The notes beneath the pieces were generated by a model. It was not told the DNA's origin. It made no database searches and worked only from the letters and a program-made list of their open reading frames with translations. A stretch of 64,000 nucleotides of DNA, from positions 2,666,001 through 2,730,000 of the forward strand of contig NZ_OZ241975.1 in the NCBI RefSeq assembly GCF_965204195.1, read 5' to 3'. The translations under genes and the position numbers were made by a program. The DNA is from Poriferisodalis sp965204195. GTDB taxonomy: Bacteria; Actinomycetota; Acidimicrobiia; Acidimicrobiales; Poriferisodalaceae. This document shows positions 38,250-46,576 of this stretch, piece by piece. The stretch's first letter is position 1. Each line of letters opens with the position of its first letter.

Positions 38250-39134
38250 ATGAGCGCGCGATTCGGACGAGTGGTTCCGGCGATGATCACGCCCTTCGCG
38301 GCAGATGGATCGCTGGACGTGGATGCTGGGGTGACGCTGGCCCGCTGGCTCGTAGGCGAGGGCGCCGAAGGCCTGGTGATCACCGGCACGACCGGTGAGG
38401 CCCCCACCATCACCGATGAAGAAGATTGGGAACTCTGGCGCGCCGTGGCGGAGGCCGTCACGGTGCCGGTCGTGGCCGGCACCAGCACGAACGACACGGC
38501 GCATTCGGTGAGCCAGACCCGCAAGGCCGCCGAGCTGGGAGTGGACGGCATCCTCGCAGTCACGCCGTACTACAACCGGCCCTCCCAAGCCGGCATCGCA
38601 GCGCACTTCGCCGCCGTTGCCGAGTCCACCGACCTGCCGATCATCATGTACGACATCCCGATCCGCACGGGGCGCAAGATCAACACGCCGACGCTGCTGG
38701 AGCTGGCGCAGATCCCGAACATCGTGGCGGTGAAAGATGCTGCAGCGAATCCGGGTGAAACCGCGAAGGTCATCGCCGAGGCGCCCGAAGGCTTCGAGGT
38801 GTACAGCGGCGACGACACCTTCACGCTGCCGCTGCTGGCTGTCGGCGCTGTAGGCGTGATCAGCGTGGCGGCGCACTGGAGCATTCCCGAGCACGTGGCG
38901 ATGTTCGATGCCTGGGACGCCGGCGACGCCACCAAGGCCCGCGAGATCAACGCCGCCCTGCTCGAGAGCTACGACTTCGAGACCGGCGACGAGGCGCCCA
39001 ACCCGGTGCCCACCAAGGCCATGCTGCGCACGCTGGGACTGCCGGTCGGCGAGCCGCGCCTGCCCATGGGCCCGACACCCGATGGTTTGGAAGACCGCGC
39101 CCGAGAGGTCTACGCCCGTCTGAAGCAAACTTGA
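38250..39134 (+). CDS. dapA: 4-hydroxy-tetrahydrodipicolinate synthase
   Basis: A 294-residue DapA: GTTGE (46-50), YYNRPSQAG (107-115), catalytic Tyr134 in IIMYDIPIRTG and Schiff-base Lys162 in AVKDAAAN. It condenses pyruvate with aspartate semialdehyde in lysine/diaminopimelate synthesis. dapB is 15 kb away across the surface-protein island but belongs to the same ancestral cluster. Its stop overlaps the TTG start of rnj by 4 bp. Confidence 0.96.
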   Translation: MSARFGRVVPAMITPFAADGSLDVDAGVTLARWLVGEGAEGLVITGTTGEAPTITDEEDWELWRAVAEAVTVPVVAGTSTNDTAHSVSQTRKAAELGVDGILAVTPYYNRPSQAGIAAHFAAVAESTDLPIIMYDIPIRTGRKINTPTLLELAQIPNIVAVKDAAANPGETAKVIAEAPEGFEVYSGDDTFTLPLLAVGAVGVISVAAHWSIPEHVAMFDAWDAGDATKAREINAALLESYDFETGDEAPNPVPTKAMLRTLGLPVGEPRLPMGPTPDGLEDRAREVYARLKQT

Positions 39135-40936
39135 GCCGCCGCAAGCGCCGCTCCCCCGCCGAGGGCCCGCCCGCCGGGTCCGACGGCCGCAACGACCGCG
39201 CACGGTCACAGCGAAGCAGCCGCTCGCGCCGAACACGGCAAGCGCCTGCGCACAGCGCCAAGGGTGGCGGCGACAGCGGCAGCGTCACTGTCACGTTTCT
39301 GGGCGGGCTCGGCGACGTCGGGCGCAACTGCACCGTGGTCGAGCAGGGCGGCAAGCTGCTCGTCATCGATTTCGGGGTGATGTTTCCTGACCCGGCGATC
39401 ATGCCGGGGGTGCAGCACGTGCTGCCCGACATGGGCTGGCTTAACTCGCGTGCCCGCGACATCGTCGGACTGGTGATCACCCACGGCCACGAGGACCACC
39501 TCGGCGGCGTCCCCCACTTCCTGCGCAGTATCGAGGTTCCCCTGTACGGGTCGGCCCTGTCGATGGCGCTGGCGGAGCACAAGGTGACCGAGGCACGCCT
39601 GGCAGACTGCACGTCGTTTCATGTCATCGGCGACGGCGAGCGCCGCAAGATCGGCCCGTTCGACGTCGAAGCACTGCCGATCACCCACTCGGTGCCCCAA
39701 AGCCTGTGCATCGTGCTGCACACGCCGGTCGGCGCACTGGTGCACACGGGCGACTTCAAGATCGACCCCTCACCGGTGGATGGTCGGCTGACCGACCTGG
39801 AACGCCTGCGGGCACTGGGCGACGAGGGCATCGCCCTGCTGATGGCCGATTCCACCAACGCCGACCGTCCGGGCCGCAGCGCGTCGGAGACCGAGATCGG
39901 CGCCACGCTGCGGCGGCTGTTTGGCGAGCGCCAAGATCGGCGTCTGATCGTGAGCTGCTTCGCCAGCCACCTGCACCGGGTCCAGCAGATCTGCGACGCC
40001 GCCATATCGGAGGGCCGCGTGGTGGTCCCGGTGGGTCGCTCGATGGTGCACAACGTCCGCATCGCACGCCAGCTGGGGGTTCTGGACGTTCCGGAGCGTG
40101 CGCTGTTCAGCGTCGAGCAACTCGACCGCTTCAGCCCCGACGAGGTCTGCATCGTCTGCACTGGCAGTCAAGGTGAACCTGGCGCAGCACTGTCGCAGAT
40201 CGCCGGCCGAGCGCACTCCGACGTGACGACCGGCGCCGACGACACGGTGATCCTGTCGAGCCATCCGATCCCGGGCAACGAACGCGCAGTATTCCGCATG
40301 GTGTCGCGACTGGCACGACAGGGCGCCGAGGTGATCCACGACGGGCACGAGCAGGTGCACACGTCCGGGCACGCCCAGCGCGACGAGCTGCGCGAGCTGC
40401 ACCAGGCGTGCCGCCCGCGCTGGTTCGTGCCGATCGAGGGCGAGTTCCACATGCTGGCGCGCCACGCCGGGCTTGCCCGTGAGATGGGGATGAAGGCCAA
40501 GCGGGTGCTGACGCTGACCGACGGCGCCCAGATCACGCTCAAGGGCAATGAGCTCCAGGTCCGCGCCGGCGTTGCCGCGCCGTACCACTACGTAGACGGG
40601 ACGCTCGACGATCCCGACACCGAAGTCATCGACGAGCGCTTGGCCCTGACGGCAGGATTCGTGCACGTGACCGTCGTGCTCGACCGCAAGGGCCGTCTGG
40701 CGGCAGCACCCGACATCGCCTCGCGAGGCTGGCTCGACGTGACCAAGCACGCCGACGTGGTCGAAGCGCTCTCCGCCGACATCGCCCAGGCCGTCGAACA
40801 GGCCGTCAAGGGATCACGGCCCAGCCCCGACCCAGACGAGATCGAGCGCGTCGTGCGCCGCGCCACCGGTCGCTTCGTCGGCAACCGCACCCGCCGCCGC
40901 CCCGCCGTCTCCGCCACCGTGATCTCCCTCGACTGA
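39131..40936 (+). CDS. rnj: Ribonuclease J
   Basis: A 601-residue RNase J. After a basic, probably disordered N-terminus (~50 residues) come VTVTFLGGLGDVGRNC, the metal motif THGHEDHLGG, LIVSCFASHLHRVQ and TGSQGEPGAALS of the beta-CASP domain, then HTSGHAQRDEL and a C-terminal domain. It has 5'-3' exo- and endonuclease activity in mRNA decay and rRNA maturation. The TTG start at 39131 overlaps the dapA stop (TTGA), indicating coupling. The dapA-rnj pair is conserved in actinobacteria. Its last ~20 codons are duplicated at 49.9 kb. Confidence 0.95.
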   Translation: MSRRKRRSPAEGPPAGSDGRNDRARSQRSSRSRRTRQAPAHSAKGGGDSGSVTVTFLGGLGDVGRNCTVVEQGGKLLVIDFGVMFPDPAIMPGVQHVLPDMGWLNSRARDIVGLVITHGHEDHLGGVPHFLRSIEVPLYGSALSMALAEHKVTEARLADCTSFHVIGDGERRKIGPFDVEALPITHSVPQSLCIVLHTPVGALVHTGDFKIDPSPVDGRLTDLERLRALGDEGIALLMADSTNADRPGRSASETEIGATLRRLFGERQDRRLIVSCFASHLHRVQQICDAAISEGRVVVPVGRSMVHNVRIARQLGVLDVPERALFSVEQLDRFSPDEVCIVCTGSQGEPGAALSQIAGRAHSDVTTGADDTVILSSHPIPGNERAVFRMVSRLARQGAEVIHDGHEQVHTSGHAQRDELRELHQACRPRWFVPIEGEFHMLARHAGLAREMGMKAKRVLTLTDGAQITLKGNELQVRAGVAAPYHYVDGTLDDPDTEVIDERLALTAGFVHVTVVLDRKGRLAAAPDIASRGWLDVTKHADVVEALSADIAQAVEQAVKGSRPSPDPDEIERVVRRATGRFVGNRTRRRPAVSATVISLD

Positions 40937-40970
40937 GCCCGCTTGACTCGCCTGGGACCAGCTGAACGGC
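40869..40970. repeat. Direct repeat, copy 1 (rnj 3' end and flank)
   Basis: The last 68 bp of rnj plus about 34 bp beyond match 49881-49982 in the same orientation at roughly 90 percent identity by eye. The flank, read on the minus strand, encodes LPFSWSQ, resembling the LPPFSWTQVG C-terminus of the FN3/Ig protein next to copy 2. No gene is seen in 40937-41074 beyond this remnant. Confidence 0.8.
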
Positions 40971-41074
40971 AGCGGCAGCGCGTATCGCGCCTTGTCATGC
41001 CTGAAAGATCGGCAGCACAACCCTGCCATACGTGAATTGCCACAGGCGGCGAATGCCTCGGCGCCGACGGTCCA

Positions 41075-44000
41075 TCACACCGCGCTGCCCAGCACGCCGA
41101 GATCCTGCACGCGGGAGACGCTTCCCCCTGCAGCAGCAGCGGACACAAACCGGATGTACTGACCCCGCTTCGTCGAGAAGGTCACCAGCTTGCGGCCATT
41201 GTTGACGATGATGGAATTGTCGAACGTGCCGGACGCCACCGGGTCGCCCCAGTTCGTCCCATCGGCGCTCACATAGAGCCGGTAGCTGGTGACCACCCCG
41301 TCGATGCCGCCTTCGTCGCCATGGGGCTCGGGCACATAGACGAAGCCGTTCACGTCATAGACGGCCCCCAGGTTGACGTCGAGGGTGTGGGTCCCGCCGC
41401 TGCCCGACTCCCAGTAGGTCGTCGGATCGCGGTCGATGGCGTGCGAACCGGGGTGGTCGCCGTCCTGGCTCGACACGCTGCGAACCGTCCAGCGGGCGTT
41501 CGAGATCGGGGTCTCGTTGGCGGGCGCGGCGACCCACTCCATCTCGATGATCGCCACCCCGTCGGCGGCCTGCGAGTAGCGCTGGAGGGGGTCCCAGCCG
41601 GCAGTGGTGATGTACCACTTGCCCGTGGCGGGGTCCTGGACCACCTCCGGCGCATGCACCGGCAGCTCCGCCACGAGCTGTGCACCCCCGGGGCCGACTT
41701 TCTCGCCGTTGAAGTCGCCGAAGTCCGTGGGGCTGTCCGACTTGAACACCAGCGTCTGGTGGTAGTTGTCGTTGTCCTCGTTGGTGTCGGTGACCGTGAC
41801 GAACAGGTAGTACAGGTCGCCGTACTTCACCACGAACGGCGACTCGGCGGTCGACCACGACGCCTGCACAGCGTCGCCGCTCAGCGTGAGCGCATGGCCG
41901 ACGTAGGCCCACCTGATCAGGTCGGTCGACTTCAGCACGTCCACGACGTTCTGATCGTCCGCCGCCGGGTCGAGGCTGGTGATGTACATGTAGTACGTGT
42001 CGCCGTCCTTGAAGATCATCTGATCCCTGGGCGTCGTGCTCTCGGTGATCTTCGTGCCGGCGGGATAGGTGATCGTCAGCGTCCGGTTGGTCCACGTGGA
42101 CATGTCGGAGGAGGTGACCAGCCCGCCCAGCTTGGGCCCGTAGAACATGTAGGCCTGCCCGTTGAGCGTGACGGCATGGGGAGCGAACGCCCAGGTGGTC
42201 GGCCCGCTCGGATCGATGTCCGGACGGCGGGTGTAGGGCCCCAGCAGCGAGTCGGCCCGCCCGTGGGCGAACTGGAACTCGCCGTCCGTCCCGGATTGCT
42301 CGTCGTCGGAGACGCCGAGCACATGCCACTTGCCGCCGGCGTCCCGGTAGACGGTGTGGTCGTTCACGTACTTGTTGGCCGGGGAGCCCGCGGCCGCGGT
42401 GTTCGGGGCGAACAGCGTCCGGATCGTGCCGGGCTTCAACCGGGGGACATGGCCCCCCTCCACCGGCGTCCGCGCCACGGTGACCTGGTCGGGCGGGTTG
42501 CCCGCATTGACGGTGGCGGGCGGGTCGTTGTACGAGATCGCTCTCGCGGCGCCGCTGGTGCAGTCGACGGAGGTGTTCGCAGGCGCGGGGTCCCGGTTGA
42601 TCAATCGGAACACGAACGCCGCCGTGTTCACTCTGCCGTTAGCGGTGCCGCCCGAATCGGTGACAACCAAACGGAGCCAGACACTTGAGTACTTCGTCGG
42701 CATGCTCGAAATCGTCCGCGTCGCTGCGTCAAAGACCAAGCCGTCAGGCAAAGCTCTAGAGGAGCTGAAGTAGCCCTCCAGCCGGTACGTTGTCGCACCC
42801 GTTGTGCCGCACGCCCCCGGCAGGCGCAGCGGAACAGCCTGCTCCCCGGCCTTCAAGTACACCTGATTGGCCAGAAGCGACCCCCGACCATTCAACGACG
42901 CCGACGTCCCCCCGGATGGCGCCACGAAGGACACATCCGCAAGGGGACCGTCTGGCGGCTCGGTGGCGTCGTCGTCACGCACCGTGACCGTCGCCGCGCT
43001 CGTCGACCCGACCGTGTAGCCGGTGCCGGCCGTGACGGTGACCGTCACCGAGCCGTCGGGCTCGTCGACGCTGTCCCCAGTCGTCGCCACGCTCACCGTC
43101 GCCGACCCGCTCGTGGGAACCGTCACCGTGCGCGTCGCAGCCGACGCGAAACCGCCCACAGACGACACGCTCACATTCACCGTCAACGCAGACGACGGCG
43201 CAGGCGACGCCGTCACCGTGAACGACGCCGCAGAACCCTCCGTCACCGCACTGCCGGCGCTGACCGTCACCGAGGGCACCGCGGCGCCGTCGTCGTCTCG
43301 CACCGTGACCGTCGCCGCCCTTGCGGACCCCACCGTGTAGCCCGTGCCGGCCGTCACCGTCGCGGTCACCGAGCCGTCGGGCTCGTCGATGCTGTCCCCC
43401 GTGGTGGCCACGCTCACCGTCGCCGACCCGCTCGTGGGGATCGTCACCGTGCGCGTCGCAGCCGACGCGAAACCGCCCACAGACGACACGCTCACATTCA
43501 CCGTCAACGCAGACGACGGCGCAGGCGACGCCGTCACCGTGAACGACGCCGCAGAACCCTCCGTCACCGCGCCGCCACCGCTCACACTCACCGACGGCAC
43601 CGTGGCGTCGTCATCTCGCACCGTGACCGTCGCCGCGCTCGTCGACCCCACCGTGTAGCCCGTGCCTGTCGTCACCGTCACCGTGACCGAACCGTCGGGC
43701 TCATCGACACTGTCGCCGGTCGTCGCCACGCTCAAGGTCGCCGAACCGCTCGTGGGAACCGTCACCGTGCGCGTCGCAGCCGACGCGAAACCGCCCACAG
43801 ACGACACGCTCACATTCACCGTCAACGCAGACGACGGCGCAGGCGACGCCGTCACCGTGAACGACGCCGCAGAACCCTCCGTCACCGCACTGCCACCGCT
43901 GACCGTCACCGACGGCACATCGTCGTCTCGCACCGTGACCGTCGCCGCGCTCGTCGACCCCACCGTGTAGCCCGTGCCTGTCGTCACCGTCACCGTGACC

Positions 44001-46231
44001 GAGCCGTCGGGCTCATCGACGCTGTCCCCAGCCGTCGCCACGCTCAACGTGGCCGAACCGCTCGTCGGGATCGTCACCGTGCGCGTCGCTGCCGACGCGA
44101 ACCCCCCAACAGACGACACGCTCACATTCACCGTCAACGCAGACGACGGCGCAGGCGACGCCGTCACCGTGAACGACGCAGCCGTGCCCTCGGTCACCGC
44201 GCTGCCCCCGCTGATCGTCACCGACGGCACCGTGACCGGTGGCCTCGGCGGTGAGACCGGGACACAGGGCAGACGCTCGAGCTCCTCGAGGACAGGCGTC
44301 CAGCCGTTCCAGGTCTTCTCTGCCTCCTTCGCCTCGTCGACCGTGAACGGCCCGAGGGTGTCGGACGTCTCCGCGCCGAACGCGATCAGCACGCGGAGCC
44401 AGCTCTGGTCGTAACCCGCTCGGTTCTTGTTGGTGTCGTGGTACCCCCGAACCAAGGTGATCAGTGTTTCTGAGGTCGGGTCCGCGTCGCAGGCTGACTG
44501 CACGAGAGGCCGTCTCTCGGACTCCGACACAAGACTCAACGCCTGAATGCCGGGATGGTCGGCGGGGTACCGGTACGTCCGGTAGATCCAGTTCTGGTTG
44601 ACGTTGTTGCTGGCCGTGGTCTCCCCGGTCAGCACCTTGATGCCCCGCGCCAGCGGCGACACGAAATGCCACACCACCTCGCCCTCGGGGGTGACCTCGC
44701 TGATCCTGCCGAAGTTGCCCTCCGTGAACACCGTGTTGCCGTTGGGCAGGCGCTGCGCGTTGGACATGATCCAAGTGGGCTGGGCCAGCCGGTAGCTCCA
44801 GACCGAGGTCGGGGGCACGTACGACCCCGCGGCCCGCAGGTACTTGTGCCCCGTGGCCGGGAGCACGATCTCGTCCACGGTCGCTGTGCCGAACATTTGA
44901 CCAGGCTGCTCCCACCCGTTGTTGTAGACGAGGACGTTGCCCTCGCCCGGCAGGCCGTCGGCGATCCAATGGGCGTTGTGCGGGAAGAACAGCTCCTGGC
45001 CGGCCCTGGTCCCGCTCCGGTCGACACGGGGGTTGCCCCAGCGGTAGAGCAGGTCGCCGCCCATGCCGCTCTTGCCGCCGGTGCTGCCGGCCGCCTGCTC
45101 GGTGGTGACGCTGTGGTCGATGATCCAGGCCTCGCTGAAATGGCGGGACGTGATCAGGATCTGGTCGAGCTCGGCGTTGTAGTCCAGCGAGTTCAGATGG
45201 GTGACGTGATGGGGGTTCGAGACGAACGAAGTGACATTGTGCAGCCAGCACAGGTTGTAGTTCAGGTCGATCCGCTCGGGATGGTCGGCGACCACCCCGT
45301 AGTTGGCCTTGGTGGAGTCGAAGTCCTGGATGAGGTGGTCCCACGCCCTCCACCGCCAGACAACCGTCGCCCCATCCGTTCCCGAGGGCTGGATCTCGAG
45401 CACCTCGTCGACCTCCAAACCGTGCTCGCCCACGCAGGCCGGGTTCGCTCCGGCCGCGATGGAGTCGTCCCTGGAGTAGAAGGCGGAGTTGATGTACAGG
45501 TAGTTCCCGTTGGACAGCTTGAGCACGTCGTGGTGCTGGAGGTCTTCGGTGGACAAGTCGTAGGCGGCCGACCCGTCCGGGCTGATCTCGCGTATGTAGC
45601 CGCCGGTATGGCCGACGAGCAGCCGGCCGGTGCCGAGCAGCTTCGCGAGCGATGCGTTCCCGTCCCACCGGAACGCCTCCCGGCCCTGGTCGTCGATCAG
45701 GTAGAACTGCTCGTGGAACGTGCCGGTGAGCAGGGTGTAGCCCCCGGCCGCCGCGGCCTCGTTCACCTGGAGGCCGAACTCCGTTCCCGTCGTGAACGTC
45801 GGACCGACGGAGATGGTCGCCTCGTTAGGGGTTCCCAGCGTGTAGCCGTCCCCCGGAAGGATGCGCACCGTGACCGCGGTGGTGTCGCGCAGGAAGTAGA
45901 CGGCGCCGGTCGCCGGCGTCGCGGCGACCCGGACCGCGGTCCGGTACTCGATGCTGCGATGACCGGCGCCGATGACCTGGTACCTCACCGTGATCGGGCC
46001 GTCGGGCAGCGCGGAGGCGGTGAACGTGCAGTCTGCCGATCCCGCGCCGTCGGCGCCGTTGGCGACCGCGGCAACCTCAGCCGGGCATGTGACCGAGACC
46101 GTCGGCGGCGGGGTCTGCGCCGATGCCGGCCGCTCCGCGGCGATGGCGACGGCGGCGACAGCGAGCAGCGCGAGCACAAGCGACGCGGCCAGCCTGAACG
46201 GTCGCGTGAGGTGCCTCCCCACCTTCAGCAT
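41075..46231 (-). CDS. Giant secreted protein: arylsulfotransferase, Calx-beta x4, GH43-like, discoidin
   Basis: A 1718-residue exported protein. A signal peptide starts MLKVGRHLTRPFRLAASLVLALL and ends near SAQ. Then, approximately: an arylsulfotransferase (ASST)-like propeller (145-530) with HNVTSFVSNPHHVTHLNSLD; a copy of the RWDRVL/GWxRW domain shared with the next two genes (565-655); four near-identical Calx-beta repeats (668-1090); an Ig/cadherin-like domain (1110-1210); a five-bladed GH43-like propeller (1260-1560); and a discoidin/F5-8C carbohydrate-binding domain (1570-1715). The frame is open back to TTG 46312 through a 13-bp poly-C tract; ATG 46231 just after it is my start, though no ribosome site is evident. 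Likely a surface or secreted glycan-active adhesin. Confidence 0.85.
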   Translation of the reverse strand: MLKVGRHLTRPFRLAASLVLALLAVAAVAIAAERPASAQTPPPTVSVTCPAEVAAVANGADGAGSADCTFTASALPDGPITVRYQVIGAGHRSIEYRTAVRVAATPATGAVYFLRDTTAVTVRILPGDGYTLGTPNEATISVGPTFTTGTEFGLQVNEAAAAGGYTLLTGTFHEQFYLIDDQGREAFRWDGNASLAKLLGTGRLLVGHTGGYIREISPDGSAAYDLSTEDLQHHDVLKLSNGNYLYINSAFYSRDDSIAAGANPACVGEHGLEVDEVLEIQPSGTDGATVVWRWRAWDHLIQDFDSTKANYGVVADHPERIDLNYNLCWLHNVTSFVSNPHHVTHLNSLDYNAELDQILITSRHFSEAWIIDHSVTTEQAAGSTGGKSGMGGDLLYRWGNPRVDRSGTRAGQELFFPHNAHWIADGLPGEGNVLVYNNGWEQPGQMFGTATVDEIVLPATGHKYLRAAGSYVPPTSVWSYRLAQPTWIMSNAQRLPNGNTVFTEGNFGRISEVTPEGEVVWHFVSPLARGIKVLTGETTASNNVNQNWIYRTYRYPADHPGIQALSLVSESERRPLVQSACDADPTSETLITLVRGYHDTNKNRAGYDQSWLRVLIAFGAETSDTLGPFTVDEAKEAEKTWNGWTPVLEELERLPCVPVSPPRPPVTVPSVTISGGSAVTEGTAASFTVTASPAPSSALTVNVSVSSVGGFASAATRTVTIPTSGSATLSVATAGDSVDEPDGSVTVTVTTGTGYTVGSTSAATVTVRDDDVPSVTVSGGSAVTEGSAASFTVTASPAPSSALTVNVSVSSVGGFASAATRTVTVPTSGSATLSVATTGDSVDEPDGSVTVTVTTGTGYTVGSTSAATVTVRDDDATVPSVSVSGGGAVTEGSAASFTVTASPAPSSALTVNVSVSSVGGFASAATRTVTIPTSGSATVSVATTGDSIDEPDGSVTATVTAGTGYTVGSARAATVTVRDDDGAAVPSVTVSAGSAVTEGSAASFTVTASPAPSSALTVNVSVSSVGGFASAATRTVTVPTSGSATVSVATTGDSVDEPDGSVTVTVTAGTGYTVGSTSAATVTVRDDDATEPPDGPLADVSFVAPSGGTSASLNGRGSLLANQVYLKAGEQAVPLRLPGACGTTGATTYRLEGYFSSSRALPDGLVFDAATRTISSMPTKYSSVWLRLVVTDSGGTANGRVNTAAFVFRLINRDPAPANTSVDCTSGAARAISYNDPPATVNAGNPPDQVTVARTPVEGGHVPRLKPGTIRTLFAPNTAAAGSPANKYVNDHTVYRDAGGKWHVLGVSDDEQSGTDGEFQFAHGRADSLLGPYTRRPDIDPSGPTTWAFAPHAVTLNGQAYMFYGPKLGGLVTSSDMSTWTNRTLTITYPAGTKITESTTPRDQMIFKDGDTYYMYITSLDPAADDQNVVDVLKSTDLIRWAYVGHALTLSGDAVQASWSTAESPFVVKYGDLYYLFVTVTDTNEDNDNYHQTLVFKSDSPTDFGDFNGEKVGPGGAQLVAELPVHAPEVVQDPATGKWYITTAGWDPLQRYSQAADGVAIIEMEWVAAPANETPISNARWTVRSVSSQDGDHPGSHAIDRDPTTYWESGSGGTHTLDVNLGAVYDVNGFVYVPEPHGDEGGIDGVVTSYRLYVSADGTNWGDPVASGTFDNSIIVNNGRKLVTFSTKRGQYIRFVSAAAAGGSVSRVQDLGVLGSAV
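42960..44235 (-). repeat. Four tandem Calx-beta-encoding repeats of 312-321 bp
   Basis: Four head-to-tail copies, offset by 321, 318 and 312 bp, encode domains starting PSVTVSGGSAVTEG and ending AATVTVRDDD. Stretches of more than 100 bp are nearly identical between copies, so unequal crossing-over could change the copy number in frame. Confidence 0.92.
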
Positions 46232-46244
46232 CTGACCGATCCGC

Positions 46245-46257
46245 GGGGGGGGGGGGG
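46245..46257 (-). repeat. Poly-C tract 1 (13 C on the minus strand)
   Basis: The tract lies 13 bp upstream of ATG 46231. An ATG at 46268 reads MSCYPPPP through it but is out of frame with the signal peptide at 13 C; with 12 or 15 C it would be in frame. TTG 46312 and GTG 46273 are in frame at 13 C. Confidence 0.9.
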
Positions 46258-46312
46258 TAACAAGACATGCCACGACGATACGCGCACGGCCTATGTCATG
46301 TGGAAGTACCAA

Positions 46313-46576
46313 GTTGTGCGTGATATGTGAATTGTCTCGCTATAGACGTGTATGTGTTCGCGGATTTCTGACTACTGTTTGGGGCCATGAGTTCTCACCC
46401 GTCTTCTGACCCCCCCCCCCCCGGGACTTAGCACCGCAGAGCGCCGGCCGCGAGGGTCCGGCGTGAGCAGGGCCCCGGTTCGGCGCCGCGGCAGGCGATC
46501 GCTTGCGGCGGCGTTCGTCGCGCTGGTGCTCGGCGCGGTGCTGGCGGCCGCGCCGCCGCCGGCCTCCGCTGACACC
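46313..46576 (+). repeat. Inverted repeat arm, left
   Basis: About 260 bp covering the promoter region, poly-C tract, leader and signal-peptide codons of the 46.4-kb gene matches 51218-51484 in inverted orientation, with long identical stretches (for example the codons for RRRGRRSLAAAFVAL). This arm also contains the divergent promoter region of the giant gene to its left. Confidence 0.85.
46410..46422 (+). repeat. Poly-C tract 2 (13 C)
   Basis: Eight codons after ATG 46387 (MSSHPSSD) the tract encodes PPPP and the frame then ends at TAG 46429. With 12 or 15 C the ATG frame would run open into the signal peptide at GTG 46463; with 14 C it stops at TGA 46464. Confidence 0.9.

Noticed and set aside
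42960..44235. Possible CRISPR array from regular repeats
   Set aside because: Units are 312-321 bp, coding, with no unique spacers.
44555..46330. Plus-strand 591-residue frame opposite the arylsulfotransferase domain
   Set aside because: No motif; the minus strand has a signal peptide and domains.
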